A stretch of DNA of 18,842 nt from Pseudomonadota bacterium (GCA_021783435.1 JAJXUC010000071.1:1-18842); one strand, 5' to 3'; shown: positions 1 to 8,746, counted from the first letter of the stretch. Notes: generated from the sequence alone by a model not told the origin. Numbers and translations are program-made.

Positions 1-808
1 CCGAGATGCCTTCGTTGCGGAAGTTGCGGTTGATCTCGAACACGCGCTCGAAGCCGCCGACCAGCAGACGTTTGAGGTAGAGCTCGGGGGCGATGCGCAG
101 GAACATCTGCTGGTCCAGCGCGTTGTGGTGGGTGGCGAAGGGCTTGGCGTTGGCCCCACCCGGAATCGGGTGCAGCATGGGTGTTTCCACCTCAACGAAA
201 CCGGCTTCTTCCATTTCGTGGCGCAGCGCCGAGACGATCTGGCCGCGCCGCACGAAGCGCTGGCGGGATTCGGGCGTCACCACGAGGTCGACATAACGCT
301 GGCGGTAGCGGGTTTCCACGTCTTCCAGGCCGTGGAACTTGTCCGGCAGGGGTTGCAGGTTCTTCGCCAGCAGGCGCACGCTGCCGGCCTGCACGGTGAG
401 TTCGCCGGTACGCGTCTTGAACAGCAGCCCCTCGCAGCCGAGGATGTCGCCCAGGTCGAAATGCTTGAACGCGGCGTGGCCGGCCTCTCCGGCGTGGTCG
501 TTGGTGACGTAGATCTGCATGCGGCCGCTGCCGTCCTGCAGGGTGCCGAAGCTGGCCTTGCCCATCACGCGCTTGAGCATCAGACGCCCGGCAATCTTGA
601 CCCGCACGGCCTGGGCCTGCAGGGTTTCGGCGTCCATCGCGCCGTATTCGGCGTGCAGGTCGGCGGCCTGTGCCCCGGGCTTGAAGTCGTTCGGGTAGGC
701 GGGTCCCTGGGCGCGCAGCGCCGCGAGCTTCTGCCGCCGCTCGGCCAGGAGTGCGCCGTGTCCGGCCTGGTTCGCGTCAGCCGGGCTGTCGTTCTGGTTG
801 GAAGTCAT
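1..808 (-). CDS. lysS: Lysyl-tRNA synthetase, class II, N-terminal part (cut by window edge)
   Basis: Charges tRNA-Lys with lysine in the cytosol. About 269 residues are visible, beginning [14 protein letters not shown] and running off the left edge; the family is about 500 residues, so roughly half is present. The first 55 residues are the helical N-terminal extension. Residues from about 65 to 165 look like the OB-fold anticodon-binding domain ([19 protein letters not shown], then [15 protein letters not shown]). The class II catalytic core then begins: motif 1 is [17 protein letters not shown] and the last visible residues, [13 protein letters not shown], are motif 2. The start ATG at 808-806 overlaps the TGA of the upstream pgi gene by four bases (ATGA), which argues for this start and for translational coupling, since no strong ribosome-binding site is visible. 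Assignment is secure; whether the gene is full length cannot be seen. Confidence 0.96.
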   Translation of the reverse strand, partial: MTSNQNDSPADANQAGHGALLAERRQKLAALRAQGPAYPNDFKPGAQAADLHAEYGAMDAETLQAQAVRVKIAGRLMLKRVMGKASFGTLQDGSGRMQIYVTNDHAGEAGHAAFKHFDLGDILGCEGLLFKTRTGELTVQAGSVRLLAKNLQPLPDKFHGLEDVETRYRQRYVDLVVTPESRQRFVRRGQIVSALRHEMEEAGFVEVETPMLHPIPGGANAKPFATHHNALDQQMFLRIAPELYLKRLLVGGFERVFEINRNFRNEGIS

Positions 809-2313
809 GCGTATTGTTCTCGTAGATAGTGCAACGATGCCGCGGTTTCCACGCTCAGTCCTTGGGCGTCCCGCGCCAGCAGGGCATGTTCGATGCGCGC
901 CGCCAGGGTCTTGCCGAGTTCAACGCCCCACTGGTCGAAGGGGTTGATGCCGTACAGCCAGCCCTCCACCACGGTGCGGTGTTCATAGAGTGCCAGCAAA
1001 GCGCCCAGGTGGTAGGGGGAGAGTTGATCCATCCAGATGAAGGTGGACGGTCTGCCTCCCGGGCAGGCGCGGTGGCGCGCGGCGCGCGCGGCGGCTTCGG
1101 GCGGCATGCCCTGGGCCATCAGCTCGGTTTGCCAGCTCGATGCGTCTTTGCCGTTCCACAGGGCGTCGGCCTGGCCCAGGGCGTTCGCCAGCAGGGCCAG
1201 ATGCTCCGGCAGGCGCGCATGCCAGGGCCGCACCACGGCGACGATTTCGTGGAACACCGGCACCGCCGCCTGGTGCAGGAGCTGGAAATAGGTGTGCTGC
1301 ACCGGCGTGCCCACGCCGCTGATGACCGCCGGGCCGCTGACATGCACCGGCAGCAGCCCGTCGGCGCTGGTGGACTTGCCCAGCGACTCCATCAGCAGTT
1401 GCTGCAGGTACAGCGGCATGTGCGAGAACGCGTCGCCATACAGTCCGATGGACAGCAGGGGCAGGCCGAAGCGCACGCGATACGCATGCGACAGCCCCGC
1501 GAGCAGACCCGGTGCGCTTTGGTTCAGCGGTGTGCCCAGGAAATGCTGGTCCATCGCGCGGGCGCCGGCATGCAGCCGTTCCACGGTTTCACGTCCAAAG
1601 GCCAGCAGAAGCACCAGTCCATGCGCGCTCCAGACCGAGAAGCGTCCGCCGATTTCGGGCAGGGCGCGGAATACCTGCTCGGGCGGCATGCCGAAACGTT
1701 CCTGGGCCAGGTCGGCGTTGGACGTCAGTGCGACCAGGCGGCTGCGCGCGGCTTCCGCACCCAGGTGGCCCGCGAGCCACCGTACGACCTCCGCAGCATT
1801 GCGCATGACTTCCTGCGTCCGGAAGGATTTGCTGTTGATCAGCACCCAGGTGCGGGCCGGGTTGGCGGCTGCGAGCGCGGCGTCCAGCGTTGCGCCGTCG
1901 AGATTCGCCACCCAGTGGATGCGGCAGCGCGGAGACTGCAGCACCATGAAGGCGGTGAACAGTGCCCGCATCGGGGTTTCGGAACCGCCGGCACCGAGGT
2001 GGATGATGTCGAGCGGCTCGCTTCCGGCGTCGGCGTTCAGGCGCTCGGCCCAATCGGCCATGCGGGCATGTTCGGCATGCAGGAAGTCGGCTGCGGCCTG
2101 CGCCGCGGCATCGCCTCCCTTGGAGCCGAGGCGCGAGAGCAGATGCCAGGCTGGCCGGCCCTCGCTGCCGTTGAGCACGGTGTTGTCGACGAGGTCTGTC
2201 GGGCTGTACGGGAGCGCCGTCAGGGTGGTGGCCGCCGTGGCCAGAGCTTGGGCCCCGTGGCGGGTGAATTCCAGGCGCAGGCCTGATGTGTCGATGGTGG
2301 TGGGCAATGGCAT
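805..2313 (-). CDS. pgi: Glucose-6-phosphate isomerase (divergent form)
   Basis: Interconverts glucose-6-phosphate and fructose-6-phosphate in glycolysis and gluconeogenesis. The 502-residue product is at the short end of the 500-550 residue bacterial range. Both family signatures are present: [12 protein letters not shown] near residue 221 and [14 protein letters not shown] ending at Lys468. The likely catalytic residues are Glu309 (MESLGKS), His340 ([11 protein letters not shown]), Lys468 and Arg224. Two usually invariant motifs have drifted: the sugar-phosphate loop, normally IGIGGSDLGP, reads [10 protein letters not shown] at 106-115, and the normal GTNGQHAF reads GTPVQHTYF. The catalytic residues are kept, so I expect an active but divergent enzyme. 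The stop overlaps the lysS start (ATGA), so pgi and lysS are probably one transcript. The ATG at 2313 lacks a clear ribosome-binding site. Confidence 0.93.
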   Translation of the reverse strand: MPLPTTIDTSGLRLEFTRHGAQALATAATTLTALPYSPTDLVDNTVLNGSEGRPAWHLLSRLGSKGGDAAAQAAADFLHAEHARMADWAERLNADAGSEPLDIIHLGAGGSETPMRALFTAFMVLQSPRCRIHWVANLDGATLDAALAAANPARTWVLINSKSFRTQEVMRNAAEVVRWLAGHLGAEAARSRLVALTSNADLAQERFGMPPEQVFRALPEIGGRFSVWSAHGLVLLLAFGRETVERLHAGARAMDQHFLGTPLNQSAPGLLAGLSHAYRVRFGLPLLSIGLYGDAFSHMPLYLQQLLMESLGKSTSADGLLPVHVSGPAVISGVGTPVQHTYFQLLHQAAVPVFHEIVAVVRPWHARLPEHLALLANALGQADALWNGKDASSWQTELMAQGMPPEAAARAARHRACPGGRPSTFIWMDQLSPYHLGALLALYEHRTVVEGWLYGINPFDQWGVELGKTLAARIEHALLARDAQGLSVETAASLHYLREQYA

Positions 2314-2445
2314 GTTGTCAGGGGCGTCCGTGAACGCCTGTGCTTACCCCACGCGTGGCGATGGGCTGGATCGATGGTTTGCGGCAGGATGGCGCAGGCG
2401 CCTTGCCCGGCCGCGCGGGTTCTTTCCGGATGAGGCTGCAGGCGC

Positions 2446-2458
2446 TCGATTCTATCGA
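2446..2458 (-). promoter_or_regulatory. Candidate pgi -10 box inside a small palindrome
   Basis: On the minus strand TAGAAT (2454-2449) matches five of six bases of the sigma-70 -10 consensus and lies about 140 bases upstream of pgi. It sits inside a perfect inverted repeat, TCGAT-tct-ATCGA, which could be an operator. No good -35 box lies at the right distance, so this is a weak call. The rest of the gap between pgi and the membrane-protein gene (2314-2478) shows nothing else clear. Confidence 0.22.
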
Positions 2459-2478
2459 TCCACCGCCCGGGAAGTCTC

Positions 2479-3732
2479 TTAGAGCGGCAGGTGCGCGAGC
2501 ACACCCAGCCAGAGCAGGGCGAGCAGGCCGGCCTGCGAAACCGCCACGGTCCAGCCGAACGCGCCATCGCCGCCGAGAAATCCGGCGAAGACCTTGCTGA
2601 CGGCGTTGCAACTGACCGCGGCGACCATGGCGGCGAGGGCTTGATGGTCGGACAGCAGACTGCTTGCCGCGAGCTGGGCCGCGGAGGCCGACGCCGCATG
2701 CGCGTCGGCGAAGCCGGCCAGGCCCAGGGCGAGTACCACGCCCTGAGGCCCGAATAAGGCAATGGCTTGCCTGGCCAGCAGCAGGAGCAGGGACAGCAGC
2801 AGGGCGAACAGCAGAGCGCTGCGCGGATTGAACGGGCGCTGCGACAGCCATGCGTCCTGCGTGCCGGCGTCGGCCTCGGGGATTTTCCATCCCAGCGCCC
2901 AAAGCGCCGCGACGGCGGCTCCCGTCCCATAAGCCAGCAGCGCCGGCCAGAACAGGGGCAGCAGCCCGGCATCGAGGATGCCGACGATCACGGCCAGCTC
3001 GATGACCGTGGCCAGATTGGAAAGCTGCGCGGCGCCAAGGCAGGCTGCGCGCAGGTCCGGCTGCTCGCGGGCGCGCTGTGCCATGCCGGCGATGGTCGCC
3101 GTGCTGGAAACGAAACCTCCCGCCAGACCCGCCAGGGCCAGCCCGCGCGACCTGCCGAACCTGCGTATGGCCAGATGCCCCAGGGTCTGCACCAGCATCA
3201 GCAGCACCGCGAGCAGCCAAAGCGCGTGCGGATTCAATCCAGCCAGCCAGGGCAGCGGGCGATCCGGCAGCAGTGGCAGCACGACGAGCACCGCCGCGGC
3301 CAGCAGCAGGCCATGCGTGATTTCCGATTCGGTGAGCACGCCGCGGACGAAGCCATGCAGCTGGGGTTTGGCCCACAGGATCAGGGACACCAGCACCGCG
3401 AGCCCGGCGGCAAGCGCGGGAGCACGCATCGCCAGCGCGCCCAGCAGCAGGGTCAGCAGCAGCGCCAGTTCGGTGGTCAGGCCCGGGTCCTGGGCACGCG
3501 TTTGCACGTAGCCGGCGTAGCTGTGCAGCGCCACGGCGACCAGCGTCACGCCCAGGGCCATGGGGCCCAGCGTGCCGGCCACGGCGCCGGCCAGCGCCGC
3601 GAGCAGGAAACTGCGCATCCCTGCCGGGCTTTGCTCCGCCGCGTTCTGGCTGCGTTCGCGCTCGATGCCGATGAGCAGCCCGGCGCCGATGGCGGCAGCC
3701 CAGCCCGAGAGTTGCCATGCGCTGCTGTCCAT
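2479..3732 (-). CDS. MgtC/DUF4010 family inner-membrane protein
   Basis: A 417-residue, very hydrophobic protein with about a dozen likely transmembrane helices. The N-terminal third carries the MgtC-like signature GLLIGIERERS (residues 18-28) followed by membrane helices. The C-terminal half, from about residue 180, fits DUF4010: GGFVSSTATIAGMAQRAR in the middle and SCNAVSKVFAGFLGGDGAF near the end. The combination MgtC plus DUF4010 is a known bacterial arrangement, but the transported substrate or role is not established; MgtC relatives are linked to magnesium limitation and envelope homeostasis. The ATG at 3732 is the first in frame with the GLLIGIE motif at the usual distance. The gene stands alone, transcribed divergently from rfbB across a 158-base gap. 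The family call is firm; the function is unknown. Confidence 0.85.
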   Translation of the reverse strand: MDSSAWQLSGWAAAIGAGLLIGIERERSQNAAEQSPAGMRSFLLAALAGAVAGTLGPMALGVTLVAVALHSYAGYVQTRAQDPGLTTELALLLTLLLGALAMRAPALAAGLAVLVSLILWAKPQLHGFVRGVLTESEITHGLLLAAAVLVVLPLLPDRPLPWLAGLNPHALWLLAVLLMLVQTLGHLAIRRFGRSRGLALAGLAGGFVSSTATIAGMAQRAREQPDLRAACLGAAQLSNLATVIELAVIVGILDAGLLPLFWPALLAYGTGAAVAALWALGWKIPEADAGTQDAWLSQRPFNPRSALLFALLLSLLLLLARQAIALFGPQGVVLALGLAGFADAHAASASAAQLAASSLLSDHQALAAMVAAVSCNAVSKVFAGFLGGDGAFGWTVAVSQAGLLALLWLGVLAHLPL

Positions 3733-3809
3733 GCGCGGATTGTGCCCCAGGCGGCCATGGTTTCAAGCCGGACGACGTTGCGCGGAGGCAGCCAGGTACC
3801 CTGCCTTCA

Positions 3810-3815
3810 TAGAAT
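3810..3815 (+). promoter_or_regulatory. Candidate -10 box for rfbBD
   Basis: TAGAAT matches the sigma-70 -10 consensus at five of six bases and lies 75 bases upstream of the rfbB start, in the divergent gap shared with the MgtC-like gene. A TTGCGC hexamer at 3778-3783 resembles a -35 box, but the 26-base spacing is too long for them to work together. The call rests on the -10 box alone. Confidence 0.28.
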
Positions 3816-3890
3816 GCCCCGATCGGCCGGCCAGGCCCTGGGCCACGGCGACAGCCGCCCCCGCGCCATCTTCCCATCTGCGAGGTTCCC

Positions 3891-4982
3891 ATGATCATCA
3901 TCACCGGAGGGGCCGGCTTCATCGGCGCCAATTTCGTGCACCACTGGCTGCGCTGCAGCGACGAGCCGCTGCTGGTGCTGGACGCCCTGACCTATGCCGG
4001 CAATCTGGAGAGCCTGGCCGATGTGCAGGCCGATGCGCGCTACGGCTTCGCGCACACCGACATCGGCGACCGCACCGCGGTGGCCGCACTGCTCGCCGCG
4101 CACCGTCCGCGCGCCGTGCTGCACTTCGCCGCCGAGAGCCATGTCGACCGCTCCATCCACGGCCCCGGCGACTTCATCCGCACCAATGTGCAGGGAACCT
4201 TCGAGCTGCTCGAGGCCGTGCGCGGCCACTGGAGCGGGCTGCCCGCCGCCGACAAGGCCGCGTTCCGCTTCCTGCACGTCTCCACCGACGAGGTCTACGG
4301 TTCCCTGGGCGAGTCCGACCCCGCCTTCACCGAGACCACGCCCTACGCGCCCAACAGCCCCTACGCCGCCAGCAAGGCCGCCAGTGACCACCTCGTGCGC
4401 GCCTGGCACCACACCTACGGCCTGCCGGTGCTCACCACCAACTGCTCCAACAACTACGGGCCCTACCAGTTCCCGGAGAAACTCATTCCGCTGATGATCC
4501 ACAACGCGCTGGCGGCCAAGCCCCTGCCGGTGTATGGCGACGGGCAGAACGTGCGCGACTGGCTCTATGTGGAAGACCACTGCCGCGCCATCGCCCGCGT
4601 GCTGCAGCACGGTCGCCTGGGCGAAACCTACAACGTGGGCGGGCGCAACGAGGTGCGCAACCTCGACGTGGTGCACACCCTATGCGGCCTGCTCGACGAA
4701 CTGGCGCCGAAGGCCGACGGCGGCAGCTATGCGGCGCAGATCGCCTTCGTGCCCGACCGCCCGGGCCACGATCGCCGCTACGCCATCGACGCCAGAAAAA
4801 TCGAACGCGAACTGGGCTGGACGCCGCAGGAAACCTTCGCCAGCGGTCTGCGCAAGACCGTGCGGTGGTATCTGGAGCACGCCGACTGGGTCCAGCGTGT
4901 CGCCAGCGGCGCGTATCGGGAATGGGTCGGCAGGCAATATGGCGCGGGCGTCCAGGTCCAGGCACATGGGGCCTTGACATGA
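3891..4982 (+). CDS. rfbB: dTDP-glucose 4,6-dehydratase
   Basis: Second enzyme of dTDP-L-rhamnose synthesis: converts dTDP-glucose to dTDP-4-keto-6-deoxyglucose using bound NAD+, feeding O-antigen or other surface glycans. The 363-residue product is of normal length for this short-chain dehydrogenase family. The NAD-binding [10 protein letters not shown] lies at residues 6-15. The dehydratase catalytic set is visible as STDEVYG (Thr132, Asp133, Glu134) and Tyr158-xxx-Lys162 in SPYAASKAA. Substrate-binding motifs [15 protein letters not shown] and [15 protein letters not shown] are intact. A GAGG ribosome-binding sequence (3882-3885) lies five bases before the ATG, fixing the start. It overlaps rfbD by ATGA. 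The usual partners rfbA and rfbC do not follow, so they must be elsewhere if the pathway is complete. Confidence 0.96.
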   Translation: MIIITGGAGFIGANFVHHWLRCSDEPLLVLDALTYAGNLESLADVQADARYGFAHTDIGDRTAVAALLAAHRPRAVLHFAAESHVDRSIHGPGDFIRTNVQGTFELLEAVRGHWSGLPAADKAAFRFLHVSTDEVYGSLGESDPAFTETTPYAPNSPYAASKAASDHLVRAWHHTYGLPVLTTNCSNNYGPYQFPEKLIPLMIHNALAAKPLPVYGDGQNVRDWLYVEDHCRAIARVLQHGRLGETYNVGGRNEVRNLDVVHTLCGLLDELAPKADGGSYAAQIAFVPDRPGHDRRYAIDARKIERELGWTPQETFASGLRKTVRWYLEHADWVQRVASGAYREWVGRQYGAGVQVQAHGALT

Positions 4983-5917
4983 GTGGCGCAGGAGTGTCTG
5001 CGGCGGCGCCGCACATCCTCCTGCTGGGCGCCGACGGCCAGCTGGGCTGGGAACTGCGCCGCGCCCTTCTTCCGCTGGGCATGGTGCAGGCCTGCGGCCG
5101 CGCCCAGGCCGATCTGAACGATCTCGCCGCGCTGCGGGCCTTGCTCGGCCGCGAGCGGCCCGACATCGTGGTGAATGCCGCCGCCTACACCGCGGTGGAC
5201 AAGGCCGAAAGCGAGCCGGAAGCCGCCGCGCGCGTGAACGCCGAGGCGCCTGCCGTGCTGGCCGACTATGCCGCCGCGCAGGGTGCTTTTCTCGTCCACT
5301 ATTCCACCGATTACGTGTTCGACGGGCGCAAGGACCAGCCCTACACCGAGCGCGACACCCCGGCCCCGCAGAGCGTCTACGGCCGCACCAAGCTGGAAGG
5401 CGAGCAGGCCATCGCGCGCAGCGGCTGCCGGCACTTCACGTTCCGCACCTCCTGGGTGTTTGCCGCGCGCGGTGGCAACTTCGCCAAGACCATGCTGCGG
5501 CTGGCGCGCGAGCGCGACAGCCTGCGCGTGGTGGCCGACCAGGTGGGTGCTCCGACCAGCGCCGAACTCATCGCCGACGTCACGGCGCTGGCGCTGTACC
5601 GCCTGCGCTGCAGCGCGGACTTCGCCGCCGGGGCGTCAGGCGCATCGGGCTTCTACCACCTGACCGCCACGGGGAGCACGTCCTGGCATGGCTACGCCCG
5701 CTTTGTTCTGGAGCGGGCGCGGGCACAGGGCGCGGTCTTGCGTTGCATCCCCGAAGCCGTGCAGCCCATTGCGACCGCCGACTATCCCTTACCAGCGCCA
5801 CGTCCGTCGAGTTCCAGGCTCGACTGCGCGCGAATTCAGGCCGCGCTCGGTGTCACCCTGCCCGCATGGCAGATTCAGGTCGAGCGCATGCTGGCCGAAG
5901 TGCTTCAATCGGCCTGA
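4979..5917 (+). CDS. rfbD: dTDP-4-dehydrorhamnose reductase
   Basis: Last step of dTDP-L-rhamnose synthesis: NAD(P)H-dependent reduction of dTDP-4-keto-L-rhamnose. The 312-residue product starts [20 protein letters not shown], has the nucleotide-binding motif [10 protein letters not shown] (residues 17-26), STDYVFDG (109-116) and the Tyr134-xxx-Lys138 catalytic pair in [16 protein letters not shown] and the C-terminal [10 protein letters not shown] segment are typical of RmlD. The start ATG at 4979 shares bases with the rfbB stop (ATGA), so translation is probably coupled; longer upstream starts in this frame would run deep inside rfbB. The gene converges on dsbB with a 105-base gap in which I see only a weak five-base-pair hairpin and no convincing terminator. 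Confidence 0.95.
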   Translation: MSGAGVSAAAPHILLLGADGQLGWELRRALLPLGMVQACGRAQADLNDLAALRALLGRERPDIVVNAAAYTAVDKAESEPEAAARVNAEAPAVLADYAAAQGAFLVHYSTDYVFDGRKDQPYTERDTPAPQSVYGRTKLEGEQAIARSGCRHFTFRTSWVFAARGGNFAKTMLRLARERDSLRVVADQVGAPTSAELIADVTALALYRLRCSADFAAGASGASGFYHLTATGSTSWHGYARFVLERARAQGAVLRCIPEAVQPIATADYPLPAPRPSSSRLDCARIQAALGVTLPAWQIQVERMLAEVLQSA

Positions 5918-6022
5918 ACCGATACTGGCGGGTCAACGATTGTGGAGCTTGCCAGGCGAGATCGGCCGGGCGCACGGTTGGGGTTGCTTGAAGGTCGGCT
6001 GGGGTCTTGCGGACCCTGGTGG

Positions 6023-6559
6023 TCACGAACGCGCGCGGGTGGCCAAGTTGCGATTGCGTGCGCGAGGCGTGCTCAGAATGGCGATCACGAATAGGGCGGC
6101 GAGCAGCACGAAACCCAGCGCAGACCACAGCGGGAGGGACTGGCCCAGCAGATAAGGCGTGTCGGCGCAGAAGCCATCGGCGCGGAACATCCAGGGCAGC
6201 CACTGGCTGATGGCCCAGTGGTTGATGGTGACGGCCAGGGGGTCGAGCCCGCAAGTCTGGCCGGGATGCCAGATCAGCCAGACATGCTTCGCCGCGATGC
6301 CGAAACCGGCCATGCAGGCCAGCACGGCAAGTACGGCGGCGCCTCTGGCGGCGGCGCGACGGCGCGACAGGATGGCTGTGGCGAGTGCGAGCAACAGCAC
6401 GACCAGGTAGGCGATGCGCTGCAGGATGCAGAGCGGGCATGGCGCAAAACCCAGGTGTTGCTGCCAGAGTGCGCCAGCCAGGACGAGGGCGCAGACCAGC
6501 GCGGCCAGCAGGGGAAGTGCTGCCGGGAGCCGGGTCGGGCTTGCTTGGGAGGGTTTCAT
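6023..6559 (-). CDS. dsbB: Disulfide bond formation protein B
   Basis: Inner-membrane protein that reoxidises periplasmic DsbA and passes the electrons to quinones. The 178-residue product has four predicted membrane helices (about 14-33, 48-66, 72-91 and 143-162). The first active pair is Cys41-Pro-Leu-Cys44 (CPLCILQR) at the first periplasmic loop, and the second pair is Cys103 and Cys131 in the second loop, matching the DsbB layout. The tail TPRARNRNLATRARS is basic and would be cytoplasmic. The ATG at 6559 overlaps the stop of the upstream DUF1338 gene by four bases (ATGA), so the two are likely co-translated. DsbA is not in the window. Confidence 0.95.
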   Translation of the reverse strand: MKPSQASPTRLPAALPLLAALVCALVLAGALWQQHLGFAPCPLCILQRIAYLVVLLLALATAILSRRRAAARGAAVLAVLACMAGFGIAAKHVWLIWHPGQTCGLDPLAVTINHWAISQWLPWMFRADGFCADTPYLLGQSLPLWSALGFVLLAALFVIAILSTPRARNRNLATRARS

Positions 6560-7569
6560 CGTGCGGTCATCCTGAAAATGCCCGTGGCGTTGCCAGCGTC
6601 GAAGCCCATGTCCATGCCGGCAGGCAGGGAGGCTCCAGGCAAGGCGGACCGGCTGATGAATTCGAAAAACGAACCCGGCACCGCGCGCGCACCGGCACCG
6701 CCGAGCGCGCGCCGCACCGGTGCGGCGCGCAGCGCAGTCTGGCGCACGCGTCCCGATTGCGAGACCTCGACGCGGTCCTTGACCTTGTACCCCTCGGCCC
6801 TGAGCCGCGTTGCAAGCGCCTCCACGTCGGCGACACGGTCGGTGGCGTGGTTGAAGGTTTGCCCCTCGGTGCTGATCCAGGCCATCTCGGCCGACTCCGC
6901 GCGCAGAGTTTCATAGTGTTCCTCGCTGGGCAGATCGTGCTGGCGGGCGAAGCACGCCGCAAGATCGGGCAGCAAGTTGCATGCAGTTTCCCATGGCACG
7001 GCGTGGTCGCGCTCGAGCCAGTCCAATGCCTGTTTCGCATTCTCGCCGAGCGGGTCGCGGGATGTGACGAGCACGTCGTGCACTGCGTGTTGAAAACGCA
7101 CCGAGAACCGCTCCGGATGCAACTCGCTCAGAAAGAACTGCGGGATGTCCTGCGGCGCGTCGGCATGCAGGTAGGAGCGTCCCGTCATGCCCAGGCGTTC
7201 GAGCGGGTAAAGGCCATTCAGGGTGTAACCCAGGGGGCGCAGGACGCGGGTGATGGATGCTTCTCCGCAAGGGAGCCCGCCACATGAGCGTGCCAGGACG
7301 GTACGCACGGCGCCGTGGTCGAAGGTGATGGTTTCTCCACGCTCTCGTACCGCATTCACGTAGCGCTGCGCTTCAGGCACCTCGCGTACCAGACGGGCGA
7401 AAAGCACCAGGGTCAGGGCCGCGGCGAGTTGCCCGCGCGAAACGACGGCCCCGGCTGGTTCCGGACATAAGCCTTGCAAGACAGAAGGCGGCGTGACGAC
7501 CTCGAGCAGTGCCATGTCGTCTTGCGCGAGCGCGGATTGGGTCAGGGCACGGAAGCCGGGATGTCGCAT
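6556..7569 (-). CDS. DUF1338 family protein, 2-oxoadipate dioxygenase/decarboxylase type
   Basis: A 337-residue soluble protein. Characterised members of DUF1338 (HglS of pseudomonads) are Fe(II)-dependent enzymes that convert 2-oxoadipate to D-2-hydroxyglutarate in lysine catabolism. The expected metal ligands can be placed: His85 in TFDHGAVRT, His241 in TFNHATDRV and Glu303 in SFFEFISR. Arg89, four residues after the first histidine, matches the arginine that contacts the substrate carboxylate. The protein is shorter than the roughly 450-residue HglS, so its substrate may differ. The start at 7569 has no ribosome-binding site and would follow the candidate promoter by only a few bases; Met19 (7515) is an alternative. 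The stop overlaps dsbB (ATGA), an unexpected partner. No other lysine-catabolic gene adjoins it. Confidence 0.8.
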   Translation of the reverse strand: MRHPGFRALTQSALAQDDMALLEVVTPPSVLQGLCPEPAGAVVSRGQLAAALTLVLFARLVREVPEAQRYVNAVRERGETITFDHGAVRTVLARSCGGLPCGEASITRVLRPLGYTLNGLYPLERLGMTGRSYLHADAPQDIPQFFLSELHPERFSVRFQHAVHDVLVTSRDPLGENAKQALDWLERDHAVPWETACNLLPDLAACFARQHDLPSEEHYETLRAESAEMAWISTEGQTFNHATDRVADVEALATRLRAEGYKVKDRVEVSQSGRVRQTALRAAPVRRALGGAGARAVPGSFFEFISRSALPGASLPAGMDMGFDAGNATGIFRMTAR

Positions 7570-7582
7570 GAATGATTGGCCG

Positions 7583-7610
7583 AATATTGGTGTCGATCAG
7601 TGGCTGTCAA
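7583..7610 (-). promoter_or_regulatory. Candidate sigma-70 promoter for DUF1338-dsbB
   Basis: Read on the minus strand, a perfect -35 box TTGACA (7610-7605) is followed after 16 bases by AATATT (7588-7583), four of six matches to the -10 consensus. Transcription would begin near 7576, only about seven bases before the annotated ATG at 7569, implying a near-leaderless message. This fits the absence of a ribosome-binding sequence there. Confidence 0.45.
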
Positions 7611-7752
7611 GCCCTGAACGCCCGAGGATCAAGCGGAATTGACCTTGCGTGCACGGCGCAGCGCCAACATTTCATCTTAGACGGCAACGCGCTGGCAGCC
7701 CGTTGCAAGACGTGACGCAGGCGGATGCCCCGGGCTGCCACGGATCTCCCGG

Positions 7753-7758
7753 TAAAAT
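7753..7758 (+). promoter_or_regulatory. Candidate -10 box for tRNA-Pro
   Basis: TAAAAT matches five of six bases of the -10 consensus and stands out in GC-rich surroundings. It would start transcription around 7765, just before the mature tRNA end at 7768. No convincing -35 box is seen at 16-18 bases, so the call is tentative. Confidence 0.35.
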
Positions 7759-7767
7759 AACTAAGTT

Positions 7768-7844
<77 letters not shown>

Positions 7845-7869
7845 AGAGTTCATCAAGTCACGACATCCA

Positions 7870-7900
7870 AGACACCGCCGCCTGGCGGTGTCTTTGTTTT
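7870..7900 (+). terminator. Rho-independent terminator of tRNA-Pro
   Basis: A ten-base-pair perfect stem, AGACACCGCC with GGCGGTGTCT, closed by a four-base loop (GCCT) and followed by TTGTTTT. It lies 25 bases after the tRNA. The following stretch up to the exporter gene (7901-8101) shows no gene I can support. Confidence 0.92.
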
Positions 7901-8101
7901 GGGTGCCGTGAGAAGCCATGAACTCGCGCGTTCACGCAAGGCGCTGCGACCAGACAAGTCTGGGGGCGCTGGCTTCACGGGTGGTCGAAGCGCCGCATGA
8001 GGCTTGCCCGGACCATGGCGCTGGCATTGTCGCGGGGAGATCGAGTCTCGCGGTTCTCAAGGCCTGGGCTGCGAACATGGTCGTCATGCCATGTTGTGCA
8101 C

Positions 8102-8746
8102 TCAATTGTGGAAAGCCGCCATCGCGGCGCCGAACCCCACGAAAATGCCGCCGGTCAGGCGGTGGAAAGCGCGCGCTACTTTTGCGCCGCGCAGCATCGT
8201 ACCCAGGCGCGCACCGAAGCTGGCGTAGATGAAATACCAACTGACCTCGATGGTTGCGAAGGTGCCGACGAGAACGACGAATTGCAGCAGCCAGTGTGCC
8301 GTAGGGCTCATGAACTGCGGCAGGAGCGCCGCGGCGAACAGGATGGCCTTGGGGTTGCTGCTGGCCACCAGGAAGCCGTTGCGGAACAGCGCCGCAGGCG
8401 TGTGCAGGCGGTGGGCATCGTCGTCCGCCTCGGGAGCCGGTTCGGCCAGGGCGCTGGCATGCGATGCGGCCCGCCAGGTCTTGACGCCAAGGTAGATGAG
8501 GTAGGCGGCGCCGATCAGACGCAGGGCGTCGAACAGGCGCGGCCAGGTTTGCAGGAACACGCCCAGACCCGCGGCCGAGATCGAGATCATCACCAGCAGC
8601 GCCGACAGGCAGCCGGCCATGGTCGCGGTGGAGCGGCGCCAGCCATGGCGCGCGCCGTGGCTCATCACGAGCAGCATATTGGGGCCGGGAATGGCGGAAA
8701 TCACACCGACGGTGACGACGTAGAGCAGCCAGGTATGGGGGTTCAT
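8102..8746 (-). CDS. LysE/RhtB family amino-acid exporter
   Basis: A 214-residue inner-membrane protein of the LysE/RhtB family, which exports amino acids or related small molecules. The family hallmark SAIPGPNMLLV (Pro20-Gly-Pro-Asn23) lies in the first membrane helix, followed by HGARHGWRRSTATMAG in the first cytoplasmic loop. YLIYLGVKTWR (near 82-92) and FRNGFLVASSNPKAILFAAALLPQF (near 121-145) are also characteristic. About six helices are predicted. An AAGG ribosome-binding sequence (8756-8753) lies six bases before the ATG, supporting the start. It is divergent from arsR across 164 bases. The substrate cannot be told from sequence. Confidence 0.9.
   Translation of the reverse strand: MNPHTWLLYVVTVGVISAIPGPNMLLVMSHGARHGWRRSTATMAGCLSALLVMISISAAGLGVFLQTWPRLFDALRLIGAAYLIYLGVKTWRAASHASALAEPAPEADDDAHRLHTPAALFRNGFLVASSNPKAILFAAALLPQFMSPTAHWLLQFVVLVGTFATIEVSWYFIYASFGARLGTMLRGAKVARAFHRLTGGIFVGFGAAMAAFHN

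Noticed and set aside
829..2286. 485-codon open frame antisense to pgi
   Set aside because: GC-rich codon use keeps the opposite strand open. The translation has no recognisable domain, while pgi on the minus strand has full signatures.
2323..2338. GGCGT-n6-ACGCC hairpin before pgi
   Set aside because: Five base pairs, common by chance at this GC content, with no link to a start or stop signal.
2318..3931. 537-codon frame overlapping the MgtC/DUF4010 gene
   Set aside because: It is the same strand in another frame, is Arg/Ala/Gly-rich, and crosses the divergent promoter gap. The in-register membrane protein is convincing.
6002..6016. GGGTC-n5-GACCC hairpin between rfbD and dsbB
   Set aside because: Only five base pairs and no T tract on either strand; not enough for a terminator.
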